A DNA stretch of 64,000 nucleotides from Marmoricola endophyticus (GCF_014644415.1 NZ_BMKQ01000001.1:62001-126000), one strand, 5' to 3'; positions 35,637 to 44,397 are shown, numbered from the stretch's first letter. Program-made: numbers and translations. The notes: generated by a model not told the origin, from the letters alone.

Positions 35637-36056
35637 GTGACTTCCGTCAAGCCGCTCCAGGTCCTTGTGTACTCCGACGACGTGCACACGCGCCGTCAGG
35701 TGATGCTCGCACTGGGGCGGCGGGTCCACCCGGACCTTCCGGAGCTCGAGTTCGTCGAGGTGGCCACCGAGCCCGTCGTGCTCCAGCAGCTGGACTCCGG
35801 CGCGATGGACCTGGTGATCCTCGACGGGGAGGCGGTCCCGGCCGGAGGGCTGGGGATCGCCAAGCAGCTCAAGGAGGAGATCTACCGGTGCCCGCCGGTG
35901 ATCGTCCTGACCGGCCGCCCGCAGGACGCGTGGCTGGCCACCTGGTCACGGGCGGAGGCGGCCGTGCCGCACCCGCTCGACCCCGTGCAGGTCGCCGAGA
36001 CCGTGGCCGACGTCCTGCGCGGGGGGACGCCGGCCGCGCTCGCCGCCGATGCCTGA
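35637..36056 (+). CDS. Receiver-like (response regulator fold) single-domain protein
   Basis: A 139-residue protein with a CheY-like beta/alpha pattern: [20 protein letters not shown], the candidate phospho-acceptor D63 in [15 protein letters not shown], and [20 protein letters not shown]. There is no output domain. TAGGAT lies 7 nt before GTG 35637. It overlaps trpD by 8 bp and diverges from ctaE. No kinase partner is adjacent; it may act by protein contact, or be non-phosphorylated. Role unknown. Confidence 0.8.
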   Translation: MTSVKPLQVLVYSDDVHTRRQVMLALGRRVHPDLPELEFVEVATEPVVLQQLDSGAMDLVILDGEAVPAGGLGIAKQLKEEIYRCPPVIVLTGRPQDAWLATWSRAEAAVPHPLDPVQVAETVADVLRGGTPAALAADA

Positions 36057-37128
36057 GGCAGGGGCACGCGGTCCGGTCGGCGTGACCCCGGCGGTGGGCT
36101 CGTCGTGGCCCGAGGTGCTGACGTCGCTGATCGGCGGTGTCGACCTCACCGGCGGGCAGACGGCGTGGGTGATGTCGGAGATCCTCACGGGCAACGCGAC
36201 GCCGGCGCAGATCGCGGGCTTCGCCGTCGCGCTGCGTGCGAAGGGGGAGACCGTCGAGGAGGTCGAGGGCCTCGTCTCGGCGATCTACGCGGCGGCCAGG
36301 CCGCTCACCGTGCCCGGCCGCGTGCTGGACGTGGTGGGCACCGGTGGTGACCGCTCGTTCTCGGTGAACATCTCGACGATGGCGGCGATCGTCGCCGCCG
36401 GTGCCGGCGTGACGGTCGTCAAGCACGGCAACCGCTCGGCCTCGTCGCGCTCGGGGAGTGCCGACGTGCTCGAGGTGCTCGGGGTACGCCTCGACCTCGA
36501 CCCCGCGGACGTCGGCCGGATCGCCGTGGAGGCCGGGATCACGTTCGCGTTCGCGGCGGCGTTCCATCCTGCGCTCCGCCACGCAGCGGTGCCGCGCAGC
36601 GAGCTCGGCGTCGCGACCACGTTCAACCTGCTCGGGCCGTTGACCAACCCTGCGCGGCCGGCCAGCCAGGCGATCGGCTGCGCCGACCCGCTCAAGGCGC
36701 CGCTGCTGGCGGGCGTGTTCGCACGTCGCGGCACCGACGCGTGGGTGCTGCGCGGGGACGACGGGCTCGACGAGCTCACCACGACGACCACCAGCCGGAT
36801 CTGGGAGGTCCGGGACGGCGAGGTGCGCGAGCACGTCGTCGACCCGGCCGCGCTGGGAGTCCCCGTGGCGACCGCCGAGCAGCTCCGCGGGGGGGACGCC
36901 GCCCACAACGCCGAGGTGGTCCGGCGGTTGCTCGCCGGTGAGCCGGGGCCGGTCAAGGACGCGGTGGTGCTCAACGCCGGTGCGGCGCTCGCCGTCCACG
37001 AGGCCGGCGAGGGGCCGCTCGAGGAGCGGCTGGCCTCCGGCGTGCAGCGGGCGGCCGAGTCGGTGGAGAGCGGTGCGGCGCAGCAGGTGCTGGAACGCTG
37101 GGTCGCCGCGTCGCGCGCGGCGTCCTAG
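36049..37128 (+). CDS. trpD: Anthranilate phosphoribosyltransferase
   Basis: Second step of tryptophan synthesis: transfers phosphoribose from PRPP to anthranilate. The 359-residue protein has the PRPP motif [34 protein letters not shown], and [12 protein letters not shown]. It overlaps the receiver-like gene by 8 bp. No other trp gene is in the window, which is common for actinobacterial trpD beside ctaE. Confidence 0.95.
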   Translation: MPEAGARGPVGVTPAVGSSWPEVLTSLIGGVDLTGGQTAWVMSEILTGNATPAQIAGFAVALRAKGETVEEVEGLVSAIYAAARPLTVPGRVLDVVGTGGDRSFSVNISTMAAIVAAGAGVTVVKHGNRSASSRSGSADVLEVLGVRLDLDPADVGRIAVEAGITFAFAAAFHPALRHAAVPRSELGVATTFNLLGPLTNPARPASQAIGCADPLKAPLLAGVFARRGTDAWVLRGDDGLDELTTTTTSRIWEVRDGEVREHVVDPAALGVPVATAEQLRGGDAAHNAEVVRRLLAGEPGPVKDAVVLNAGAALAVHEAGEGPLEERLASGVQRAAESVESGAAQQVLERWVAASRAAS

Positions 37129-37132
37129 CGTG

Positions 37133-37211
37133 TGTCTCCCCATCCTGGCCGTCCGCAACGCAGCCAGCGTGCGTGATGGGCGGCGGGCAGCAGGCCATGG
37201 ATCGGGAGACA
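37133..37211. repeat. Dispersed inverted-repeat element, short copy (79 bp)
   Basis: Terminal inverted repeats TGTCTCCCCATCCTGGCC (37133-37150) and, reversed, TGTCTCCCGATCCATGGCC (37193-37211). The 46-bp core 37152-37197 matches 57061-57106 in inverse orientation at 45 positions. It starts 4 bp after the trpD stop. It encodes no protein and resembles a MITE or deletion derivative of the longer copy at 57038. Confidence 0.85.
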
Positions 37212-37244
37212 TGGCCGAGGTCCGAGACCTGCCCTCGCTCCGGC

Positions 37245-37523
37245 TCAGTCGAGGCCGAGCGAGAAGGCCGACTCGAGGTCGTGGCGCGAGAAGGTGCGGT
37301 AGGCGATGTGGGTCTCGGTCGAGACGATCCCCGGGACCTTGTTGACCTTGTCGGCCACGACCGACGAGATCTCGTCGTGCTCTCGGACCCGGACCATCGC
37401 GATCAGGTCGATCTGACCGGTCACGGAGTAGACCTCGCTGACGCCGGGGACGGCGGCGATGGCCTCGGCGACCTCGGGGATCCGGGCGACGTCGGCGTTG
37501 ACGAAGACGATGGCGGTGATCAC
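37245..37523 (-). CDS. Stand-alone Lrp/AsnC ligand-binding (RAM) domain protein
   Basis: A 92-residue protein (VITAIVFVNADVARIPEVAE ... RHDLESAFSLGLD) matching the ligand-binding half of Lrp/AsnC regulators, with no DNA-binding domain. Start GTG 37523 is chosen because TAGCGT lies 7 nt before it; the open frame runs far upstream inside the exonuclease gene in another frame. Such SMLRP proteins bind amino acids and may modulate full-length Lrp proteins. Tryptophan sensing is possible given trpD opposite, but unproven. Confidence 0.86.
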   Translation of the reverse strand: MITAIVFVNADVARIPEVAEAIAAVPGVSEVYSVTGQIDLIAMVRVREHDEISSVVADKVNKVPGIVSTETHIAYRTFSRHDLESAFSLGLD

Positions 37524-37570
37524 GACGGCGACGCTACTCGGTCGCCGGCCCGCCCGGTCCGGTCGAGCAG

Positions 37571-39382
37571 TCAGCGCGTCGGCCGCTCCACGACGGGGAG
37601 CGAACGGCGCTCGTCGAAGGGGACCAGGTCGCGGCGCGAGGTCTCGACCGCGTCGAACAGGGCGAGCCGGCCGCCCGCACCGCGCACCGGGCAGGACCAC
37701 TCGCCCTCGACGGCGACCAGGCGGACTCCGGGCTGCTCCAACCACCGCAGGACCTTCTCCGACTCCTCGGCCGTGGCGGCCGGGGTCGGCCCCGGGCCGG
37801 GCAGCACGGTCTCGCAGCTGGCTCGCAGGTCGCTCACCCAGTCGCCGGCGTGCGCCTCGCGCGGGATCCGCCCGGCACCGGCGAGTCGCCCGTGGCGAAC
37901 GACATGGACCGACCAGCGGCCGTCGTCCTCGCGTCGGGCGGCGACGAGCTCCGGGCAGCGGGTGAGCGCGGAGAGCCGCTGGGTGCGCGAGGCGGCTCGT
38001 ACGAACGCGGCGAGCCGGTCGCGGTGCAGCCGGGCCTCCTCGAAGCGCTGACGCTCGGACAGCGCGGCCATGCGCCGTCCCACGGCTGCGACGACATCGT
38101 CCGGGCGGTGCAGCAGCGCGTCGCGCAGGTCGGCCACGAGGAGGGCGTAGTCGGCGACCTCGACCGAGCCGTCGCACGGGGAGAGGCACCGGCCCATCTC
38201 GGCCAGTGCGCAGGCGGTCCGGTCGGGGCGCCGGGGCATCCGCCCGCCGCACTGGCGCACGGGGAAGGTCTCGTGGAGCGCCGCCAGGCACGCCTCGGCG
38301 GTCCGACGTGAGCGGAACGGGCCGAGGTAGTCGGCGCCCTTGCCCGCGTCGTCGCGCACGGTCCGGACCACGGAGAGCCTCGGCCACACCTCGTCGGTCA
38401 GCTTGATCCAGCAGACCTTGTCCGGGCGCCGGCTGCGGCGGTTGTACGGCGGCTCGTGGCTGGCGATCAGCCGGAGCTCGCGGACCTCGGCCTCCAGCGT
38501 CGTCGCGCACTCCACCGCGGAGACGCGCGCGGCGATCGCGACCATCTCGCCGATCCGCGAGCGGGTCTCGGAGGCGGTGAAGTAGCTGCGCACCCGGGTG
38601 CGCAGGTCGCGGGAGGTGCCGACGTAGAGGACCCGGTCGCGCTCGTCCCGGAAGAGGTAGACGCCCGGAGCGTGGGGCAGCGCCTCGGCGAGGTGGCGCT
38701 TGCGGCGCTGGGCGGCCGAGACCTTGGCAGAGAAGGTCTGCAGCTCCTCCAGCGTGTGGACGCCGAGGCCCCCGAGCCGTTCCATCAGCCCGTGGAGGAC
38801 GTCGACCGTCGCCCGTGCGTCCGAGAGGGCGCGGTGGTTCGGGGTCGTCGTCGACCCGAAGGCACGGGCCAGCGAGCCGAGCTTGCAGTTGGGTGCGTCG
38901 TCCCGGGTGATCACCCGTCGGGCGAGCCGGGCGGTGTCGACCACCTCGAACGCCGGCCACGCGCGCTGCTGCTCGGCGGCGAAGTGCTTGAGGAAACCGA
39001 CGTCGAACGGTGCGTTGTGGGCGACCAGCACGCACCCCTCCGCGAACTCCAGGAAGGCCGGCAGCACCGACTCGATCGACGGGGCCGAGGCCACCATCGA
39101 GTCGGTGATGCCGGTGAGCACGGCGATGAAGGCGGGGATGCCCCCGCGCGGGTTGACCAGGGTCTGGAACTCCCCGAGGACCTCCCCGCCCCGCACCTTG
39201 ACCGCGCCGACCTCGGTGATCATCGAGCCGCCCGCCGCCGAGCCGCCGGTGGTCTCCAGGTCGACCACGCAGAAGGTCAGGTCGCTCAGCGGTCGGCCGA
39301 TCTGGTCGAGCGTCATCTGGGTCGACTCCCGGGTCGACCTCCGGGTCGACGCGGTGCTCGTCGGGGACGTCGTCGTGCTCAT
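37571..39382 (-). CDS. DEDDh exonuclease fused to UvrC-type GIY-YIG domain
   Basis: A 603-residue two-part nuclease. The N-terminal DEDDh 3'-5' exonuclease (about residues 35-195) has FCVVDLETTGG, VAHNAPFDVGFL and NHRALSDARATVDVLHGL. It is followed by a GIY-YIG domain like the UvrC N-terminus (APGVYLFRDERDRVLYVGTS) and a UvrB/C-like region (SERQRFEEARLHRDRLAAF). ATG 39382 is preferred over 39412 because TAGCGT lies 7 nt upstream. The mycobacterial counterpart in this position is Rv2191 (recalled). Likely DNA repair; function not established. Confidence 0.88.
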   Translation of the reverse strand: MSTTTSPTSTASTRRSTRESTQMTLDQIGRPLSDLTFCVVDLETTGGSAAGGSMITEVGAVKVRGGEVLGEFQTLVNPRGGIPAFIAVLTGITDSMVASAPSIESVLPAFLEFAEGCVLVAHNAPFDVGFLKHFAAEQQRAWPAFEVVDTARLARRVITRDDAPNCKLGSLARAFGSTTTPNHRALSDARATVDVLHGLMERLGGLGVHTLEELQTFSAKVSAAQRRKRHLAEALPHAPGVYLFRDERDRVLYVGTSRDLRTRVRSYFTASETRSRIGEMVAIAARVSAVECATTLEAEVRELRLIASHEPPYNRRSRRPDKVCWIKLTDEVWPRLSVVRTVRDDAGKGADYLGPFRSRRTAEACLAALHETFPVRQCGGRMPRRPDRTACALAEMGRCLSPCDGSVEVADYALLVADLRDALLHRPDDVVAAVGRRMAALSERQRFEEARLHRDRLAAFVRAASRTQRLSALTRCPELVAARREDDGRWSVHVVRHGRLAGAGRIPREAHAGDWVSDLRASCETVLPGPGPTPAATAEESEKVLRWLEQPGVRLVAVEGEWSCPVRGAGGRLALFDAVETSRRDLVPFDERRSLPVVERPTR

Positions 39383-39569
39383 GGCGGCGACGCTAGGCGC
39401 GGGGTCCGACAAGTCGGTGGCGGCGAGCCGCGACCCGCACGCCGGGTCCGCGGCTCCTCGGTTTCTGTCGGCGGCGGGTGCCAGCGTCCGGTACGAGCCG
39501 GTCGGGCAGGTGATGCCCGGGGCCGGACCGACAGATCACCCGGGCAGGGCCCGGGAGAGGAGTGACGCG

Positions 39570-39776
39570 ATGACTGTGCGGATCGACTGCGACACGTGCC
39601 TGGTGCGTGGGCTGTCCTGCCACGACTGCGTGGTGACGGTCCTGCTGGGGCCCACGCCCGGACTCACCATCGACGACGACGAGCGCCAGGCGCTGGACGC
39701 GCTGGCCGGCTCAGGACTGGTGCCGCCGCTGCGGATGGTGCATGCCGTCGGAGGCCCCGAGGTGGAGTCCGCCTGA
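39570..39776 (+). CDS. Small CxxC protein of unknown function
   Basis: A 68-residue protein: MTVRIDCDTCLVRGLSCHDC then VVTVLLGP, a helix (DDDERQALDALAGSGLVPPL) and RMVHAVGGPE. The CDTC and CHDC pairs look like a metal or disulfide site. A GGAGAGGAG ribosome-binding site precedes ATG 39570. It lies between the exonuclease (divergent) and the riboswitch-controlled hydrolase. Confidence 0.75.
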   Translation: MTVRIDCDTCLVRGLSCHDCVVTVLLGPTPGLTIDDDERQALDALAGSGLVPPLRMVHAVGGPEVESA

Positions 39777-39884
39777 GCCGGTGCGCTGGTGCCGCTGGGA
39801 CACATGTGGCGGGCTGCCATTCGTGCCCGATTCTGCCGCGTGACGTGTGCGCCAGGTCACCATCCACAGGTCGGCGGGGCCGGT
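39777..39884. other. Intergenic stretch upstream of the hydrolase promoter
   Basis: No gene, repeat or convincing terminator seen. It separates the small CxxC gene from the promoter and riboswitch that follow; the whole gap to the hydrolase start is 375 bp. Confidence 0.5.
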
Positions 39885-39913
39885 TTGAGCGCGGCGGTCG
39901 GCTCCTCTAGTCT
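39885..39913 (+). promoter_or_regulatory. Sigma-70-type promoter for the riboswitch-controlled hydrolase
   Basis: TTGAGC (39885-39890), 17-bp spacer, TAGTCT (39908-39913). It would start transcription near 39920, about 45 nt before the conserved riboswitch core. Confidence 0.65.
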
Positions 39914-39964
39914 CACCGTGGCGTCCGCACCAGCACCTCAGACCGGAGGGGCTCGGGCGTCACG

Positions 39965-40130
39965 TCGAGTCCTCTGACGAGACCACCCCGAACGGGGTCG
40001 GTGCCGCGGAGGAGCCGGGGAACCAAGCACGTGGGGTGAATCCGGTGTGGCACGCGGTCCGAGACCGTGGAAGCACTGGTAGGGCGATCGTGCGTCCGAA
40101 TCCGTCAGCTCACCTGGTAGGCGTCCACAC
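39965..40130 (+). ncRNA. c-di-AMP (ydaO/yuaA-type) riboswitch
   Basis: The leader carries the hallmark blocks of this class in order: GCCGGGGAACCAA (around 40014-40026), GTGGGGTGAATCC (around 40031), AGGGCGATCG and GTCCGAATCCGTCAGCT (40081-40112), and CCTGGTAGGCGT closing near 40126. In actinobacteria such leaders precede cell-wall hydrolases, as here. Ligand binding usually turns expression off. Boundaries are approximate. Confidence 0.9.
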
Positions 40131-40151
40131 GACGAAGGGGACCGTCCGCTC

Positions 40152-41153
40152 GTGATCGACGGCCGCAAGCGCACCTCCATCCGACCTGTCGCGGGTCTCG
40201 CCCTCGCCGCCTGTCTCGGCGGCCTCGGGCTCCACCTCGCCGCCCCCGCCTCGGCCGAGCCGAAGCTCGAGGACGTGCAGAAGAAGGTGGACCGGCTCTA
40301 CCACCAGGCCGAGATCGCCTCCGAGAACTACAACGCGGCGAAGATCCAGCTCACCGACTCCCGCGACCGGCTCACCACGCTCCGCAAGGACCTCGCCAAG
40401 CAGCAGCGCGTCGTGGACTCGATGCGCGGCGGCGTCGCCTCGATGATGGTGCAGCAGTACCACGGCCAGGACCTGTCCACCGCCAGCCAGGTGGTCTTCG
40501 CCAAGGACCAGCAGCGGTTCGTCGACAACCTCAACGCCGCCTCGTCGTACAGCAGCCAGCAGGCCACCGCGATGAGCGACTACGACGCCGAGCTGGCGTC
40601 GCTGGCGCTGCGCAAGAAGGCGGCCGATGAGCAGGTGGCCGCGCTGGACAAGACGGAGGACGTGCTCCGCAAGCAGAAGTCGGTCGTCGACAGCAAGGCC
40701 GCCGAGGCCAAGACGCAGCTCGACTCGCTCAAGGCCGCCGAGCGGGCCCGGATGTCGGCCGCGGACAACGGCGCGGCCTTCGACGGCCCGCTGCCCGCCG
40801 CCAGCGGTCGGGCCGGTGCAGCCGTCCGGTACGCGCTCGCCCAGGTCGGCGACAGCTACGTCTGGGGCGCATCGGGCCCCAACGCCTTCGACTGCTCCGG
40901 CCTGATGATGGCCGCCTGGGGCCAGGCCGGCGTCGGCCTGCCGCACCAGTCCGGGGCCCAGATGGGGTCGGGCACGCCCGTCTCCCGCGACCAGCTCCAG
41001 CCCGGCGACCTGGTCTTCTACTACTCCCCGGTCAGCCACGTCGGCATGTACATCGGCAACGGCAAGATCGTGCACGCCGCGAACCCGCGCTCCGGCGTGG
41101 AGGTCTCGCCGGTCGACTCGATGCCGTACTCCGGCGCCACCCGCGTGGGCTGA
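40152..41153 (+). CDS. Secreted NlpC/P60 peptidoglycan endopeptidase
   Basis: A 333-residue exported cell-wall hydrolase. Signal peptide (VAGLALAACLGGLGLHLAAPASA), coiled coil (about residues 35-215) and a C-terminal NlpC/P60 domain with Cys in FDCSGLMMAAWG, His in SPVSHVGMYIGNG and the third residue in IVHAANPRSG. It is RipA/RpfB-partner-like and corresponds in position to Rv2190c (recalled). GTG 40152 follows GAAGGGGACC. Expression is set by the c-di-AMP riboswitch just upstream. Confidence 0.94.
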   Translation: MIDGRKRTSIRPVAGLALAACLGGLGLHLAAPASAEPKLEDVQKKVDRLYHQAEIASENYNAAKIQLTDSRDRLTTLRKDLAKQQRVVDSMRGGVASMMVQQYHGQDLSTASQVVFAKDQQRFVDNLNAASSYSSQQATAMSDYDAELASLALRKKAADEQVAALDKTEDVLRKQKSVVDSKAAEAKTQLDSLKAAERARMSAADNGAAFDGPLPAASGRAGAAVRYALAQVGDSYVWGASGPNAFDCSGLMMAAWGQAGVGLPHQSGAQMGSGTPVSRDQLQPGDLVFYYSPVSHVGMYIGNGKIVHAANPRSGVEVSPVDSMPYSGATRVG

Positions 41154-41176
41154 CGCTGAACCGACGTCCGCACCCC

Positions 41177-42484
41177 GTGGCCGGTCGCTCCCCTGAGGGA
41201 GCGGCCGGCCGCTCGCGTCCCGGCCGCCCGGTGCCCGGGCGACTGCTCCTCGCGATCTGCGTGCTGCTGTGCCTGGTTCTCGGCGCGTGCGGCGGCACCG
41301 AGATCACGCCGCCCCGAGCCGACGGAGACACCGCCACCCGTCAGGACGCAGCGGCCAGCGACCTGCTGGGCCAGCTCGCCGCGGCGGTGCGGCAGGCGGA
41401 CGTCCCCGCCGCCGAGCGACTGGCGAGCTCCGGGGAACGCGACCGCGCGGCCGCGGTCGTACGCAATGCCGCGGCGCTGGGGCTGACCGACGTCCGGTTC
41501 CGCTACGTGTCCCGAACGGGCTCGGGCACGGACGACGGTGCGGGCGCCTCGGCGACCACGCAGTCCCAGGAGGACGACCGCACCTGGGACGCGACGGTAG
41601 CGGTCTCCTGGCGGCTGCCTGAGTACGACGACGCGCCGACCACGCTCTCGGCACGGTTCACCTTCGTCGCGCAGGGAGGCGGGGCCCGGCTGGTCGACAC
41701 CGACGCGCCGGGGGAGCGGGGCGCGCTGTGGCTCAGCGGCCCGGCCGCCGTGGAGCGCACGTCCGACACGCTGGTCCTCGCGGCGGCGGGGTCGGCGGCC
41801 GGCACACCGGCCGTGCTGAGCGAGCGTGCCCGCCAGGCGGTCCGCGACGTCCGCAAGGTCCTCCCCGGGTGGAGCGGGCCGCTCGTGGTGGAGGCGCCGG
41901 ACAGCGAGCAGGAGCTGGAGCGGCTGATCGGTGCACGACCGGGGAGCTACGCGGCGATCGCGGCCGTCACCACCACGGTCGACGGCAGCAAGGAGCCGGG
42001 CACACCCGTGCACGTCTACCTCAACCCGACGGTGTTCGGCGGGCTCGGGCCCCGGGGCAGCCAGGTGGTGCTCAGCCACGAGGCCACCCACGTCGCGACG
42101 AGGGCGAGCTTCGCCGACCTGCCCACCTGGCTGCTGGAGGGGTTCGCGGACTACGTCGCCCTCGCCCACGCGGACATCCCGTTCACGACGGCCGCCGGTC
42201 AGGTGCTGAGCCGGGTGCGCAAGGACGGTCCGCCGACGGCGCTGCCCGACGCCGACGACCTGGCTCCGAGCGCCAGCGGGTTGGGGGCGACGTACGAGGA
42301 GGCGTGGACCGCGTGCCGGTTCCTGGCGATGCGCTACGGGGAGCGGACGCTGGTCGACCTGTACGACGCCGTCACCGACGGCACCTCCGTCGCGGCGGCG
42401 TTCCGGAGCGTCGTGGGGACGAGCCAGCAGGCGTTCGAGCGGGCGTGGAGCGCCGACCTGGCGGCGCAGGCCGGTGACCGGTGA
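41177..42484 (+). CDS. Lipoprotein with peptidase-MA-like HExxH domain
   Basis: A 435-residue predicted lipoprotein: hydrophobic LLLAICVLLCLVLGACGG lipobox, a variable region, then a metallopeptidase-like C-terminus with VVLSHEATHVATRASFADLP (HEATH) and WLLEGFADYVAL, the downstream Glu typical of gluzincins. GTG 41177 lies 23 bp after the hydrolase gene and 10 bp before the M48 protease gene, so the three may be an envelope operon. Substrate unknown. Confidence 0.8.
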   Translation: MAGRSPEGAAGRSRPGRPVPGRLLLAICVLLCLVLGACGGTEITPPRADGDTATRQDAAASDLLGQLAAAVRQADVPAAERLASSGERDRAAAVVRNAAALGLTDVRFRYVSRTGSGTDDGAGASATTQSQEDDRTWDATVAVSWRLPEYDDAPTTLSARFTFVAQGGGARLVDTDAPGERGALWLSGPAAVERTSDTLVLAAAGSAAGTPAVLSERARQAVRDVRKVLPGWSGPLVVEAPDSEQELERLIGARPGSYAAIAAVTTTVDGSKEPGTPVHVYLNPTVFGGLGPRGSQVVLSHEATHVATRASFADLPTWLLEGFADYVALAHADIPFTTAAGQVLSRVRKDGPPTALPDADDLAPSASGLGATYEEAWTACRFLAMRYGERTLVDLYDAVTDGTSVAAAFRSVVGTSQQAFERAWSADLAAQAGDR

Positions 42485-42494
42485 CCGGTAGGGG

Positions 42495-43775
42495 GTGCCG
42501 GGAGTGACCTCGCGACGGTGGGCCGCTGTGGTGGTGCTCCTCGGACTGGTCGGCTTCGCGGTGGTCGCCGTCCTCCGCGTGCCGTGGGACCTGCTGCCCG
42601 ACACGCGGTCGCTGCCCGCCGTACGCCCCTCGGAGGTCCTCGACCCCACGGTGCTGGCCCGGGCCACGCGCTACTCCGCCACCCAGCGGGGGCTCTCCCT
42701 GTCCTCGCTGGGGGTCTCGCTGCTGGTGGCGCTCGTGCTCGGGCTGACCCGCGTGGGCTCGCGCCTGCTCGGCCGTCTGCGGGGCTGGTGGTGGGTGCGC
42801 GTGCTGGTCGGGTCGCTGCTCCTGCTGCTCGTCGGCCGGGTGCTGACGCTGCCGTTCGCGCTGGCCAGCCGGCACGAGTCGCTGGAGGCAGGTCTCAGCC
42901 GGCAGGGTCTCGGCTCCTGGGTGCAGGACCAGGTCGTGGCGCTGGGGGTCACCACGGTCTACACCGCCGTCGCGGCGATCGTCCTGATCGGCCTCGCGCG
43001 CCGGGCTCCGCGCAGCTGGCCGGTCTGGTGTGCGCTGGTCTCCGCCGTCCTGGTGGTGCTCGGCTCGTTCGTCTACCCGGTGGTGGTCGAGCCGCTGAAC
43101 AACCAGTTCGCGTCGCTCCCGGCGGGTCCACTGCGCGAGGGGGTGCTCCGCCTCGCCGACCGCGAGGGGGTCGAGGTCGACGACGTGCTCGTCGCGGACG
43201 CGTCACGTCGTACGACCACGTTGAACGCGTACGTGACCGGCTTCGGCGCCACGCGCCGGGTGGTGCTGTGGGACAACACCGTCCGCGACCTGCCGCGCGA
43301 CCAGGTGCTGTCGATCGTCGCGCACGAGCTCGGGCACGCGAGGGACGACGACGTGCTGACCGGCACGCTGCTCGGAGCCTTCGGCGCCGTGCTCGGCGTC
43401 GGGCTGCTCGGGCTGCTGCTCCAGCCGGGCGAGCGGACCTCCTGGTGGGTGCGCCGGTCGGGCGCCGCGGGCCCGCACGACGTGCGGGTCCTGGCGCTGC
43501 TGCTCGCACTGACCTCGGCCGGCGAGCTGCTGGCGACGCCCGTCGAGGACACCGTCTCCCGCGCGCTCGAGGCACGCGCGGACCAGACCGCGCTGCGGGC
43601 CACGCGGGACCCGTCCGCCTTCGAGGCCATGCAGCGGCGTCTGGCCGCACAGTCGCTCGGGGACCCGGACCCGCCGCTGGTCTACCGGCTCGTCTTCGGC
43701 ACCCACCCGACCACCGTGCAGCGGATCGGTGCCGCCCGTGCGTACGCCGAGGGAACGGTCAGGGCCGGTCGATGA
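42495..43775 (+). CDS. M48 family membrane metalloprotease (Ste24-like)
   Basis: A 426-residue membrane protease with five or more hydrophobic segments (VVVLLGLVGFAVVAVLRV, LGVSLLVALVLGL, VLVGSLLLLLVGRVLTLPFA and more), the zinc motif in SIVAHELGHARDDD, and a downstream Glu in SRALEARADQTAL. The domain order resembles Ste24/CAAX prenyl proteases. No prenylated substrate is known in bacteria, so it probably acts in membrane protein quality control. GTG 42504 is an alternative start. It overlaps the LuxR regulator by 17 bp (convergent). Confidence 0.88.
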   Translation: MPGVTSRRWAAVVVLLGLVGFAVVAVLRVPWDLLPDTRSLPAVRPSEVLDPTVLARATRYSATQRGLSLSSLGVSLLVALVLGLTRVGSRLLGRLRGWWWVRVLVGSLLLLLVGRVLTLPFALASRHESLEAGLSRQGLGSWVQDQVVALGVTTVYTAVAAIVLIGLARRAPRSWPVWCALVSAVLVVLGSFVYPVVVEPLNNQFASLPAGPLREGVLRLADREGVEVDDVLVADASRRTTTLNAYVTGFGATRRVVLWDNTVRDLPRDQVLSIVAHELGHARDDDVLTGTLLGAFGAVLGVGLLGLLLQPGERTSWWVRRSGAAGPHDVRVLALLLALTSAGELLATPVEDTVSRALEARADQTALRATRDPSAFEAMQRRLAAQSLGDPDPPLVYRLVFGTHPTTVQRIGAARAYAEGTVRAGR

Positions 43776-44397
43776 CCTCGTTGAGCAGCCCCATCCGCAT
43801 CGCGGTGACCAGGGCCTGGGCGCGGTTGGCGGCGCCGAGCTTCTCGTAGATCTTCGTGATGTGCGACTTGGTGGCCGACTCGCTCATGTAGATCTTGCCG
43901 GCGATCTGGCTGACGCCGAGCCCGGCGGCGAGGAGCTCGAGGACCTCGCGCTCGCGCTCCTTCAGCTGCGGGGTCGTGGAGTTCATCTTGCGCATCATGG
44001 CCTCGCCCAGCCCGGCGCAGGTGAAGGTGCGCGGCGAGACGGCGGCGTGCCGGGCGGCCGCGACCACCTCGGTGCTGGGGGCGTCCTTCCCGACGAATGC
44101 CGAGGCGCCGGCGTCCATCGCCGCGAACAGCTGCTCGTCGCCGGCGTACATCGTCAGCACGACCAGGCCGATGTCGTCGCGCTGCTTGCGCAGGGTGCGG
44201 ACGATGTCGAGGCCCGTCCCGTCGGGGAGCCGGACGTCGGTGACGACGACGTCGGGCTGAGCGCTGGAGGCGATGGCGAGCGCCTCGCGCACCGTGCCCG
44301 CCTCCCCGACCACGGTGAACTGGCCGGGCCCGGCGAACGCCCCGGCCAGACCGCTGCGGATCAGCTCGTGGTCGTCGACGAGGAGGACCGTGGTCAT
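43759..44397 (-). CDS. LuxR/NarL-family response regulator
   Basis: A 212-residue regulator: receiver domain with VLLVDDHELIRSG, phospho-acceptor D54 in VVTDVRLPDGTG and FVGKDAPSTEVV, then a C-terminal HTH (LKEREREVLELLAAGLGVSQ, ATKSHITKIYEKLGAANRAQ). It follows its probable sensor kinase gene by 88 bp on the same strand. Target genes unknown. Confidence 0.92.
   Translation of the reverse strand: MTTVLLVDDHELIRSGLAGAFAGPGQFTVVGEAGTVREALAIASSAQPDVVVTDVRLPDGTGLDIVRTLRKQRDDIGLVVLTMYAGDEQLFAAMDAGASAFVGKDAPSTEVVAAARHAAVSPRTFTCAGLGEAMMRKMNSTTPQLKEREREVLELLAAGLGVSQIAGKIYMSESATKSHITKIYEKLGAANRAQALVTAMRMGLLNEVIDRP

Noticed and set aside
37100-37198. A shared peptide ACCPPPITHAG in open frames at 37198 (minus) and 57060 (plus), suggesting a small protein family
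   Set aside because: The peptide comes from the 46-bp core of the dispersed inverted-repeat element. The frames differ outside it and have no start context.
37245-39035. A 596-residue frame joining the RAM domain to a long upstream region
   Set aside because: The upstream part overlaps the exonuclease-UvrC gene in another frame and is Arg/Pro-rich; GTG 37523 with TAGCGT defines the gene.
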